From CAYXSX01 sp964467925 (GTDB lineage: Bacteria; Pseudomonadota; Alphaproteobacteria; Micavibrionales; Micavibrionaceae): DNA of 64,000 nt. The notes below the pieces were generated by a model. That model was not told where the DNA came from, made no database searches, and saw nothing but the letters and a program-made list of their open reading frames with translations. How positions within the stretch are numbered: the first letter of the stretch is position 1; every line of letters starts with the position of its first letter. A program made the translations under genes and the position numbers. This document shows, piece by piece, positions 49,767 to 57,965 of the stretch. The stretch covers positions 124,001-188,000 of the forward strand of contig CAYXSX010000002.1 in NCBI GenBank assembly GCA_964467925.1. The letters are read 5' to 3'.

Positions 49767-50141
49767 TTATGGTTTCAAAAAAGGCAGAAACCGTTCCTTG
49801 TGTTTAAAAAGCAAGACGGCATAAAACGCCGCGACAATTCCGCCAATCAATAAACCGGATGGGTTTAAAAACAGATCGTAAAGCAGGATGTTGGCGACTA
49901 TAGGCGCCAAGAATAAAAGCGCCAAAGGAATGAAACGCCTTGTCAGTAACATAATGCCCGTCAGAACTTGCGTTCCGTATACAATCGGCAACGTGTATCC
50001 TGTGTTTTCAAGGGCATTCATAAACTCTTTTCCTGCTGCCGACGGTTCGGGGATTGGAAAAAAATGGTAAAAATTGTTCAGGCCAAATACAAGCCAGAAC
50101 AAGCCAAAAATTATTGTTATGGCGCAGTATAAAGATTTCAT
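49767..50141 (-). CDS. DoxX-like membrane protein
   Basis: 124 residues, four hydrophobic helices (LYCAITIIFGLFWLVFGLNN; LPIVYGTQVLTGIMLL). The pattern and size match DoxX/DoxD-like proteins. Function unproven. Overlaps the SDR stop by 4 bp, so it is part of the operon. Confidence 0.7.
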   Translation of the reverse strand: MKSLYCAITIIFGLFWLVFGLNNFYHFFPIPEPSAAGKEFMNALENTGYTLPIVYGTQVLTGIMLLTRRFIPLALLFLAPIVANILLYDLFLNPSGLLIGGIVAAFYAVLLFKHKERFLPFLKP

Positions 50142-50890
50142 GCGGCCTCCTGTGATTTCTGCTGTTTTTGTTTTTCGCCATCCAGAGCTTCCTCGCCAAT
50201 CTTTCGGTTCTTTTGTAAACCCTGATCAATGACTTTGGGAAAGTTGGCATTCAGGAAGGCAAAGAATCGTTCCGGCCAGCCGAGGCGCATTTCCGTTTCT
50301 TTGTTGACGATGGCTTTAAAAATACGCCGGGCTACAAAATACGGGTCGTCGTATTTAACTTTGGTGCGTTCGTTCACTTCCGCTTTTACGCCTGAATTCA
50401 TGGGTGTTTTCACGGCGCGGGGGACGATGTGGGTTAAGGTGATATTCGTACCGCCCAGTTCGCGGCGCAGGGAATCGTTAAAACCTTTTAAGCCCGCCTT
50501 CGCAGCGACATATCCCGTCAAATGCGGCAGCGGTATAAGCGCCGTCATTGATCCCATATTGACAATCTGGCCCGTACCGCGTGCTTTCATGCCCGGCAAT
50601 ACAGCCTGGCTCAAGCGCATCGGCACCATCATATTGATATCGACGATGGCTTCCAGATTCTGGTTTTCGCAGTAATCGAGGACATTATAGCCGGCCATAT
50701 TAATAAGAATGTCCGGCGTATTATCCGCAAGCTGCGTACAAATCTTATCCAGATTCTCGACGAGATCGCCTTCTTTTTCGATGTCATAGGCTGTAACGCT
50801 CGCCCTAGCATCCTGTAAATGCCGTACAAGCGGGATACCGATCCCGCCTGTACCGCCGGTGATATAGACACTCTTTCCTTTAAGCGGCAT
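50138..50890 (-). CDS. short-chain dehydrogenase in the diiron operon
   Basis: 250 residues. VYITGGTGGIGIPLVRHL, NMAGYNVLD, catalytic Ser in NMGSMTAL and YVAAKAG are classical SDR motifs. It ends with a Lys/Gln-rich tail. Between the diiron protein and DoxX-like gene, with overlaps on both sides. It may reduce or oxidise an acyl-derived intermediate made by the neighbouring enzymes. Confidence 0.9.
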   Translation of the reverse strand: MPLKGKSVYITGGTGGIGIPLVRHLQDARASVTAYDIEKEGDLVENLDKICTQLADNTPDILINMAGYNVLDYCENQNLEAIVDINMMVPMRLSQAVLPGMKARGTGQIVNMGSMTALIPLPHLTGYVAAKAGLKGFNDSLRRELGGTNITLTHIVPRAVKTPMNSGVKAEVNERTKVKYDDPYFVARRIFKAIVNKETEMRLGWPERFFAFLNANFPKVIDQGLQKNRKIGEEALDGEKQKQQKSQEAA

Positions 50891-51551
50891 TTTTCAATTC
50901 TCCTTCATGCGGAATGGCGTGCAGCACATTCGCAAAGAGGCGGAACGTATTTCGCGCCACTTCGATAATAGCAGCCTGATCTTCAGGGTCAGTGATCTTG
51001 TTCACTGTTTCCTCGAAGAATTTCATATGGCTGATATCCAACTCCCCGTGGGAATAAAGATAAGAGAAAGCCTTTTTCGGCAAGCCTAGTGTCTTCTTCA
51101 CCGCATCTGCGCCTTTATTTGCAATTTGTGTTGAAGTGCTTTCGAGCATGAAAACCATACCGAAAAACCCCATCGGGTTTTTGCGGGTGATATAATCATA
51201 GTTATAGGCGATCAGGACTTGCGTCTCGAGATTAGGCGTAGAGGCGCGCGCCGCGTCTTTGTCACCGCCTGCGGCTTCGATGTCGTTTAAAATCCATTCT
51301 TCATGGCCAACTTCTTCTTCCTGATATTCGATGATGGCCTTGTGAAACGCTTTTTTGGATGGCGGCAACTTCGCCCCCATCGTCATCAGGAAAGGCACCG
51401 TATGAGAGACATGATGATAGGCTTCGGTCAGGTACGCGATATAGGTTTCACGGCTGATATTGCCTTTCATCCCGTCCACCAATTGCGGGACGGTGTATAG
51501 TTCATGTCTTTGGTTTTCCGTTTCCTTAACCAGCTTGTTGTAAAAACTCAT
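50880..51551 (-). CDS. heme-oxygenase-like diiron (HDO/TenA-fold) protein
   Basis: 223 residues, all-helical. Possible metal ligands appear at YHHVSH, in EYQEEEVGHEEW, MLESTST and HGELDISHMKFFEE, a pattern of the iron-containing redox enzyme family related to UndA and TenA/PqqC folds. Known members oxidise fatty acids or amino acids with O2. It overlaps the ANL ligase by 26 bp, which suggests a handed-on intermediate. Confidence 0.8.
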   Translation of the reverse strand: MSFYNKLVKETENQRHELYTVPQLVDGMKGNISRETYIAYLTEAYHHVSHTVPFLMTMGAKLPPSKKAFHKAIIEYQEEEVGHEEWILNDIEAAGGDKDAARASTPNLETQVLIAYNYDYITRKNPMGFFGMVFMLESTSTQIANKGADAVKKTLGLPKKAFSYLYSHGELDISHMKFFEETVNKITDPEDQAAIIEVARNTFRLFANVLHAIPHEGELKNAA

Positions 51552-52884
51552 TGTTTTTCTCCTTTACATAGAGGGTTAAAATTTCTTCACGGCGCGGACG
51601 GCCAGTGCCTGTAAGCGTGCCGTCCGCTACCGTGAGGGGAGGAATAATCTGGAAGTTTTTAATTCGCGCATAATCGGGAAGCGCCTGATTGGCCTTATCG
51701 ACGGCTCCCTGAATATCGGCTTGCGGCGATGAAGGGACGATCAAGGCGGATAGTTGCGGCTGCGCATCGCCATAAACAATCGCCTGTGCGATAGCACTAT
51801 GAGAGAGAAGCGCCGCCTCTATCCATTCCGGGGACACATTGCGCCCGTAAGAAGTAATGAGCACATTTTTCTTTCGGCCTGTGATGGATAGAAAATCTTC
51901 TTCATCAATCTGCCCCAGATCGCCTGTCTTGAATATCTGCGCCGCCTCTTCGCCGACATACCCTAGAAAACCGGGATCTGTGATTTCGATTTCACCGTTT
52001 GTGATGCGCGCCCGTATATGCGGTAGCATTTTTCCAACGCTACCTATTTTGTAATCCTGTGGGGTATTTAGTGAGACCACCGAAGCGCATTCCGACAGTC
52101 CATAGCCTTCATAAACCGGCAAACCCATTTTACGGGCTTGTCTTATGAGCATCGGATCGACTTTCGATCCGCCTACAGCAATAAATTTTAATTCCGGCAG
52201 AGAGCCTTTTTCCAAGACCTGTGCCATTAACGCCCTCAATATTTCAGGCACCAAAATGGCAGAACTCGCTTTTGTGTTTTTCAGGATTTTATGAATGTTT
52301 TTGTAGTTCTGACCAAAAGCACCTAAGCTGGTCATACATATTGTGCACCCGGCCATTAACCCGGTATAAACGCCCGCCACGTTTTCCAGCAAAACAGCCA
52401 GAGGCAGAACGCAGGCATGCGTACCGGCAAATTCCTCGCCCAAAACCTCTACGATACTGCCCGCGACATGTTCCATTGCGCTTTGCGGTAGACAAACACC
52501 TTTCGGTGTGCCTGTTGTGCCGGATGTAAAGGTGACCTTTGCTGTCCCTTCAGGCAATAGCCCCCCTTCCTTCATGCCGGTGTCACGCAAACCATCGGGG
52601 GCGAGTATATGCGTAACACCGGCAGAGCAAAGGAGATGGGTAGTCTGCTCATTTGTAAAAAACGGAGGAATAGGGACACAAGGAATTTCAGCCTTAAGCG
52701 CTGCCAAATCCCAGAGCACCCAGTCAACACTATTATCAAGCGCCAGAGCCAGAACCTCAATACCGAAAAGAGCGTCCACGCGCGTGCGGATTTCTTTTTT
52801 AAGCGAGCCATAGCGCACAATCTGCATTTCATCACGCAGGGCGATTTTTTCGGGATCATGATTTTGGATATGTTCAAACAGCAT
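51526..52884 (-). CDS. ANL-superfamily (AMP-binding) ligase
   Basis: 452 residues. VTFTSGTTGTPKGVCLP (P-loop), YEGYGLSECASVVSL, FKTGDLGQID and TGRKKNVLITSYGRNV are intact adenylation motifs. The C-terminal motif that usually holds the catalytic Lys reads LTGTGRPRREE, with Arg instead. It would adenylate a carboxylate, probably a fatty acid. Shorter than long-chain acyl-CoA synthetases. Shares one base with the hemolysin-family gene. Confidence 0.87.
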   Translation of the reverse strand: MLFEHIQNHDPEKIALRDEMQIVRYGSLKKEIRTRVDALFGIEVLALALDNSVDWVLWDLAALKAEIPCVPIPPFFTNEQTTHLLCSAGVTHILAPDGLRDTGMKEGGLLPEGTAKVTFTSGTTGTPKGVCLPQSAMEHVAGSIVEVLGEEFAGTHACVLPLAVLLENVAGVYTGLMAGCTICMTSLGAFGQNYKNIHKILKNTKASSAILVPEILRALMAQVLEKGSLPELKFIAVGGSKVDPMLIRQARKMGLPVYEGYGLSECASVVSLNTPQDYKIGSVGKMLPHIRARITNGEIEITDPGFLGYVGEEAAQIFKTGDLGQIDEEDFLSITGRKKNVLITSYGRNVSPEWIEAALLSHSAIAQAIVYGDAQPQLSALIVPSSPQADIQGAVDKANQALPDYARIKNFQIIPPLTVADGTLTGTGRPRREEILTLYVKEKNNEFLQQAG

Positions 52885-53609
52885 TATTTTTGTGCTTCTT
52901 CATAATGAAGACGCGGGTAAAGGCGTGGGCGACAATCTTCAAACTTTGCGCCCAATGTCGCCTTCAGGCGCTTAACACCTGTATCGACGGAGCCAACAAG
53001 AACGCGGGGCTGCGTATCATAATATGTGCCCCAGTTCTGGCCATCACCGCCTGCGGATGCTATATCCGCATCGCAAACTCTGCGTGGCTTTAACCCCGTT
53101 CTTTCAAAATAACGGTGCAGAAAATCGGTACCCGTAATGGCGGCATAACGAATACCCTTGTTATTTAGATAAGAGGCCAGCGCAGCGAATAAAAAAACGG
53201 ATGCCCCTTGTCCTGCCGAAGCAAGATTACCGATTTCGACAATTTCCCTGCGGTTACAATCCAGAAATCCTTCTATGGCGTCCCCGGTATAGCGCTCCAG
53301 AAAGAGAGGTTCGTCTTTGGCGTAACGAAAACCAACAGCGGCCAAAATATCGTTGTCCTCATTGCGCACGCTCATTAAAACGGGATAGTTCACCGTGATA
53401 TCGGCGTCGTAGCTTTGCTTGTAAATCGCCTTAATAAAGTCTTCAACGCGCTGGCGTTCAGGCTCAAAGAGCCCCGTAATATTCACAACCGAAGGCGATA
53501 GCGAACTGATTTTGCGCGCACGATCCTCGCGCAAATACAGATTTGCTGTGTCGATATTATTTTCTTGGTAAATCAGTCTGAGCATTTTTTTTGCTTCTTT
53601 GTTCATCAT
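52884..53609 (-). CDS. thermostable hemolysin-family protein (GNAT-like)
   Basis: 241 residues (start 53609 or the next Met at 53606). The pattern EIGNLASAGQGASVFLFAALA, followed by AAITGTDFLHRYFERTGLKP, matches the thermostable hemolysin family described from Vibrio, whose fold resembles N-acyltransferases. In this operon an acyltransferase role in small-molecule synthesis is more likely than a toxin role. First gene of the operon; upstream lie a perfect palindrome and three 11-bp repeats. Confidence 0.8.
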   Translation of the reverse strand: MMNKEAKKMLRLIYQENNIDTANLYLREDRARKISSLSPSVVNITGLFEPERQRVEDFIKAIYKQSYDADITVNYPVLMSVRNEDNDILAAVGFRYAKDEPLFLERYTGDAIEGFLDCNRREIVEIGNLASAGQGASVFLFAALASYLNNKGIRYAAITGTDFLHRYFERTGLKPRRVCDADIASAGGDGQNWGTYYDTQPRVLVGSVDTGVKRLKATLGAKFEDCRPRLYPRLHYEEAQK

Positions 53610-53610
53610 G

Positions 53611-53625
53611 TTCTTAGACTAAGAA
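53611..53625. promoter_or_regulatory. perfect 15-bp palindrome before the operon
   Basis: TTCTTAGACTAAGAA: 7-bp arms around one base, directly before the first ATG of the operon. It may be a second operator or part of the core promoter. Confidence 0.5.
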
Positions 53626-53632
53626 TGCATGA

Positions 53633-53665
53633 TGAAGCTGAAGTGAAGCTGAAGTGAAGCTGAAG
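53633..53665 (-). promoter_or_regulatory. triple 11-bp direct repeat, likely response-regulator site
   Basis: TGAAGCTGAAG three times without interruption (CTTCAGCTTCA on the coding strand). The 11-bp period and CTT-type half-sites resemble PmrA/QseB boxes. It is 24-56 bp before the start codon of the first gene. Confidence 0.6.
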
Positions 53666-53730
53666 GATATTTTACTTTTCCAGCCGTAAACACTCCTTCA
53701 CTTGCTGCAATATTTCAATGAGTTAGACCG

Positions 53731-53752
53731 AAACGCCGAAAGGCGTTTTTTT
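53731..53752 (+). terminator. terminator-like hairpin on plus strand
   Basis: AACGCC, GAAA, GGCGTT followed by six T. No plus-strand gene precedes it, so it may end an unseen short transcript, or act on a small RNA. Confidence 0.6.
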
Positions 53753-53824
53753 GGGAATTTGGGTATAATTCAACTATTCGGTCATAAATAGAACCCCCTC
53801 TATTTAGCGCGGGAGGTTTTGATT

Positions 53825-53872
53825 ATGCGTCAGAAACCGCGTATTTTTTATTATCAGCATTCTTCTTATTAA
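53825..53872 (+). CDS. orphan 15-aa leader-like peptide
   Basis: ATG at 53825 with a strong GGGAGG site; encodes MRQKPRIFYYQHSSY then TAA. A TATAAT lies at 53764. Tyr/Phe-rich like an aromatic amino-acid leader, but no plus-strand gene follows: the next gene on either side is on the minus strand. The rest of 53610-53953 shows only the hairpin and operators. Confidence 0.35.
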   Translation: MRQKPRIFYYQHSSY

Positions 53873-53953
53873 GCGCCCACAAGGCGTAAGGGAAAAAAGT
53901 TTCCTTTATATGGCCTCAATCAAATAAATTTGACTGTTTCTAAAATTTCCTAC

Positions 53954-55264
53954 TTAACAATGCAGTTCTGCTTCTGATGGAGAGGAAGCCAGCCAGGGGT
54001 TTGGGTTGGTGGGTTTATAACCGCGACGTTTCATTACATCTTCCGCCGCGTTATGCATGTTAACGAACGTGCCGTGAGGCAATCCGAAATCCTCTTCAAA
54101 GCTTTCCAGTTGGCTGACATCTTTTAACTTTCCGCCGTTCATGATGGTAAGCGCACCGATCAGGTCTATATTATAGGGTTTTTCGCCTGCCGCCTCCGCT
54201 TCGTCTATGACGGATTTCTGTACTTCCTCTATAAGTGAAACCATCATCGTTTCGCGGTATCCAGGCCCGCCGCCTGCGCCCTGGTTAAGACCGAAGGCAA
54301 TCTGCGCCTTATGCCAGACAGACAGCCATTCATGAGGGTAACGATAGTCATGAGATAAATCGCGACCACCATTTTTACCGGGCTTGCCCCATGCCTTCAG
54401 GGCATCAAATAAGGGTACGGCTTCAAGACCAAGAATTTCACGCCCGGCAAGCTGGTCCGGGTTATTGGCAAGCAGCCTTCTGCCTTCCTCCATTTTCGCA
54501 TATCCCGGTATTACGATGGCGTCAAAGCTCTCTTCGTCAAGATCTAGCAGGTTTCCGAAGGGCGTTACGGCGAAGGCAGGATTGTTCATATCCCCATTCC
54601 AGATATTGATTACAAAATTATCATCCTTCACGTGGGCAAGGGGAACAGGGCGTAAGACGGATGCCCTGAAAATGTCTCTGAGCCTTTCACTATCTATGCC
54701 AAGCTTTTGACGGATGTCTTTGCCCGCAAAAGCCTCAAAAGCCGCAAACAGTTCGGAGGCTTCTTCGAGCGTTTCCCGCGCTGCTGTGGTTCTAGCGATT
54801 TCGCCCATATCGCGGATAATTTTTATTGTGCCGTCCTCCCCGATTTTCAGATCGTCTTTAAGGGCGAGCAGGCGCTCTAACTGTTGACTTAAAGCGGAAG
54901 CTAAGACCTCGTCTATTTTTTCCCCATCTAAAGCAGACAGGGTAATGGCAATCGTGGCGTTCAGGATTTCTCCCGGCTTTGTACGCTCGGACAAGCCGCC
55001 GAAGGTTCCTTTACCATCAAATGAAGGCTCCGCCCCTTTAAGAGCGCGCAGTCTTTGCGTTTGTAAAAGACGTATAGGGGCCAGCCTATCCCGGAGGGTT
55101 TTGGAGTGAGAATCGGGATTGCCGCTCGTGATAATCACAAAGGAGCCGGAATTAAGAATTAGATTCCTGTTATGACGGCTTTTTAGAATGGAAGCGCGCT
55201 GCTCGCCCTTGTCAGCCGCCGCCAATGCTTCCCATACTTCGCTGGGGTTGGAATAAGTCGCCAT
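53954..55264 (-). CDS. Nudix-like protein at the end of the NAD operon
   Basis: 436 residues. ILNSGSFVIITSGNPDSHSK and GTFGGLSERTKPGE resemble the start of a Nudix domain, and E-x7-RETLEEASEL (about residues 155-175) resembles a Nudix box, but the usual Gly is missing and a long insertion separates the parts. The C-terminal 250 residues (AFAVTPFGNLLDLDEESFDAIVIPGY; KAQIAFGLNQGAGGGPGYRET) are not recognised. Nudix proteins are common partners of NAD genes as ADP-ribose or NADH hydrolases. It starts 4 bp after nadE. Confidence 0.5.
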   Translation of the reverse strand: MATYSNPSEVWEALAAADKGEQRASILKSRHNRNLILNSGSFVIITSGNPDSHSKTLRDRLAPIRLLQTQRLRALKGAEPSFDGKGTFGGLSERTKPGEILNATIAITLSALDGEKIDEVLASALSQQLERLLALKDDLKIGEDGTIKIIRDMGEIARTTAARETLEEASELFAAFEAFAGKDIRQKLGIDSERLRDIFRASVLRPVPLAHVKDDNFVINIWNGDMNNPAFAVTPFGNLLDLDEESFDAIVIPGYAKMEEGRRLLANNPDQLAGREILGLEAVPLFDALKAWGKPGKNGGRDLSHDYRYPHEWLSVWHKAQIAFGLNQGAGGGPGYRETMMVSLIEEVQKSVIDEAEAAGEKPYNIDLIGALTIMNGGKLKDVSQLESFEEDFGLPHGTFVNMHNAAEDVMKRRGYKPTNPNPWLASSPSEAELHC

Positions 55265-55268
55265 GTTT

Positions 55269-57965
55269 TCAAGCCACTCTTACTTCGGGTCGAATGCTGG
55301 CCCGGAGTGGATGAGTCTCAGGTAGCGGGGAAAAGGCATTGTCCCAACCTTTTGTCTTGAGTTCGTCATATAGGCCTCGAAGATTGTAATTCATATTGGG
55401 TAGGCTTTTATCACGGTTACTCATAAGGCTGTAAAATTCACTGACAAAGCCTTTATCCTGCCATGCGCGCATCCGCAGTAGACGGTAACTTTGCTGATCC
55501 CACCCCAAGCCGTCTTCCTCCGCCCATTGGAACAGAAGGTCAATGCCCAGTCGGACAATTTCATCTTTCGAACCACCGCTTAAGTTTGGTGTGCGGAGCG
55601 AGGTTTGTTTGTCCAGACTTACCCCATTTGCGGGAGAAATTACGCCCATATGCCTTTTGAATTGGCCGCTGTTTTCACGACGATAGAAATTTACAACCAC
55701 ATTAAACAGTCGGTTTTCATCTAGGCCTCTGAAATGAGGATTGCTTTGCGCGGCTGTAAAAACTTCGCCAACATTCAAACGCCGCTCACCATCGCCGGTT
55801 ACTACTCTTTCATGGTGCATCAGCAAGCCCAGCTCTCTGATTTGAGGCATGGTCGCCTGCATGGTTTTTTCATCCGTTTGATCTATTTTGCCGTCCTCCA
55901 GAGGCAAAAGACCGGCGGAAGGTATGTTTATGTTGGTCTGCCTGAGCGCGCGAAGAGGCGGGAGCAAGCCATGCAACCCCTTTTCTTCGATGTACTTAAG
56001 AAGCACTTGCTCATCAATTTTATGAATCCAGCCATTGGGATTGATGGCCCCACCATGCTGGTCACCTGCGGCTGTTGTATTATTTGTATAAATTTCACTT
56101 AAATTGCAGTTCGCTCTTGCCATGCCTTTATGCACATTTGCGACCGCCCAGATCAAAACCGTGCGCAAACGGGCCTGAAAATTTTCGTAGGCGATTGAAT
56201 GCCCCGGCAAGGCAACCGAAGTGAGCTGCAATAGCTGAGGGTAACGATTTTGCAAATCACCCGCCCATTCTTTCATTTTTTCCGGCGTATATTTTTTAGG
56301 CGAGGCAAAAACAAAATTTGACAATTCCATCATAAGATCGCGCTTTTCATCCCAGCTCATCTTCGTGGTGTCTTCCACGCCAAAAATCATGGCCGTCGCC
56401 ACCACGAGATCCTGGATACTACGCACATGGAATTGTCCGCCTATACCTTCGAAACTCTCCCCGGTTTCCTCATCTACGCCTCCCAAAACAAGTTCACGTG
56501 CGGCTTTTTCATGCTCGCCCGGATTATTGCTAGTCGGCAGGTAATACATAATCAAATAGTTTTCCATGAAAGTTTTGAGGGCGGCGTTGCGACCGCCGGT
56601 TTGATAAGCCTTCATCACTTCGTCTTTGTAGGGGACGGCAAGATCGTCGCAAACTCCCTCCACGCCCAGTTCATCCATCGCCATGACAATGGATAAATAG
56701 TCTTCCACGCAGTTGAAACCGGAATCCTGTCCGCCACTTAGAGCATTAACGGCACGTACGGAACCCGCTTTACGCATATAATCATAAGTCCAAAATGCCT
56801 GCAGCCTGATGGCTTCTTCTGTCTCGCGGTCAGGATTAGCAGGATTGTCCCATGCGGCTTTTGTATTCACATTCCATATAAAATCTGTTTTCGGCTTTGC
56901 GGCAGGTGCTTTGAAATTGCGCACCAGTGTAGCATGGGTAAGGTTTTTCAAGTTCTGATCTGAATTTGAAATCTGGACGACAGAAGTCGTTGTCGCCACC
57001 TGGCCGAATTTCATGCGTTGTCCGGCGGAAATAGTGCGCCCGTTCTGGGCGATTAAACGGTGGCCGTATTGGGCAAAACTTGCGCCGCTGGTGCCAAGGC
57101 CATCCGTATCGATCACAACATCGGCATAATGCGAGGCCAGTTCATTCAGATGCATGTGGCTGTCCTGCTTCAGGCGCGAAGGTGGACTGGCGTTGGGTAT
57201 TTCGAGCAACAATCCCGTTCGTGATCCCAGATAACGGGCAATCGAGGGAATGATATTCATCTGCTCATAACGGCTACCGTCGTTCGGATATCCGTCATGT
57301 CTTGTCGCGACCCATTTATCCTCGCATATCGCCTGCGCATGAACATAGGCATGGCCGCTCTCATCGGTGACATAAAGAAGCGGGCGGCCAAAGGGAATCG
57401 TTTGCCCATCCGGCAAAGGTACGGCGATCGTACCGTAAGGGGCTTCTATGCCGGTCAGTCTGGCAAATTCCGCAACGTCACGGAAACTCCATTCACTGAA
57501 ATAGCGGTTCTCATAGCCCCGACCACCCCTGTAAAGATGGGCCTTGGCCGTCATACTGACGATTTTTCCACCACTGATAAGTGTTTGCACATTGAACGGC
57601 AGGTTCATACGGTCATAAAGGCTATTTTTGATCAGTTCCGGATCAGCCGTCGCGCACTCAAAAGCTTTTCGCAGCTGTAATCTCCACGGGTTTCCGACCG
57701 AGACAATCAGGTTCGGATCTTTTTCATTTGCGCGGTTTGCAATGCTGACTAAGGCTTCATAGATGCGGTTATTATCGATACGCTGGAAATCATCACCCAC
57801 TTCATAGCCGGTCAAACTCAGCTCCGGCATAACGACCATGTCGCTACCCTCAGCCACTGCAATATCAATTGCCGCGTAGTGATTGGCCATGTTCTGTGGC
57901 CAATCCAGCGCGGTTTGATTAAGCGAAGCTTGCGTGACTTTTAGCGCGACATGAGCGGACATCAA
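55269..57965 (-). CDS. nadE: glutamine-dependent NAD+ synthetase
   Basis: 898 residues, longer than most bacterial NadE (about 540-680). N-terminal glutaminase (nitrilase) domain with Glu in MVVMPELSLTGYEVGDDF, Lys in SMTAKAHLYRGG and Cys in AQAICEDKW. C-terminal synthetase with SGGQDSGFNC, NLSEIYTNNTTAAGDQHGG and the tail FKRHMGVISPANGV. It converts deamido-NAD to NAD+ using glutamine and ATP. Extra length is in the synthetase half and the tail. Overlaps pncA by 4 bp. Confidence 0.93.
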   Translation of the reverse strand: MMSAHVALKVTQASLNQTALDWPQNMANHYAAIDIAVAEGSDMVVMPELSLTGYEVGDDFQRIDNNRIYEALVSIANRANEKDPNLIVSVGNPWRLQLRKAFECATADPELIKNSLYDRMNLPFNVQTLISGGKIVSMTAKAHLYRGGRGYENRYFSEWSFRDVAEFARLTGIEAPYGTIAVPLPDGQTIPFGRPLLYVTDESGHAYVHAQAICEDKWVATRHDGYPNDGSRYEQMNIIPSIARYLGSRTGLLLEIPNASPPSRLKQDSHMHLNELASHYADVVIDTDGLGTSGASFAQYGHRLIAQNGRTISAGQRMKFGQVATTTSVVQISNSDQNLKNLTHATLVRNFKAPAAKPKTDFIWNVNTKAAWDNPANPDRETEEAIRLQAFWTYDYMRKAGSVRAVNALSGGQDSGFNCVEDYLSIVMAMDELGVEGVCDDLAVPYKDEVMKAYQTGGRNAALKTFMENYLIMYYLPTSNNPGEHEKAARELVLGGVDEETGESFEGIGGQFHVRSIQDLVVATAMIFGVEDTTKMSWDEKRDLMMELSNFVFASPKKYTPEKMKEWAGDLQNRYPQLLQLTSVALPGHSIAYENFQARLRTVLIWAVANVHKGMARANCNLSEIYTNNTTAAGDQHGGAINPNGWIHKIDEQVLLKYIEEKGLHGLLPPLRALRQTNINIPSAGLLPLEDGKIDQTDEKTMQATMPQIRELGLLMHHERVVTGDGERRLNVGEVFTAAQSNPHFRGLDENRLFNVVVNFYRRENSGQFKRHMGVISPANGVSLDKQTSLRTPNLSGGSKDEIVRLGIDLLFQWAEEDGLGWDQQSYRLLRMRAWQDKGFVSEFYSLMSNRDKSLPNMNYNLRGLYDELKTKGWDNAFSPLPETHPLRASIRPEVRVA

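Noticed and set aside
52884..53609. Secreted pore-forming toxin
   Set aside because: The hemolysin family name is historical. There is no signal peptide, the fold is acyltransferase-like and the operon is metabolic.
53633..53665. CRISPR array
   Set aside because: Repeats of 11 bp are contiguous with no spacers. No CRISPR-like array was seen anywhere in the window.
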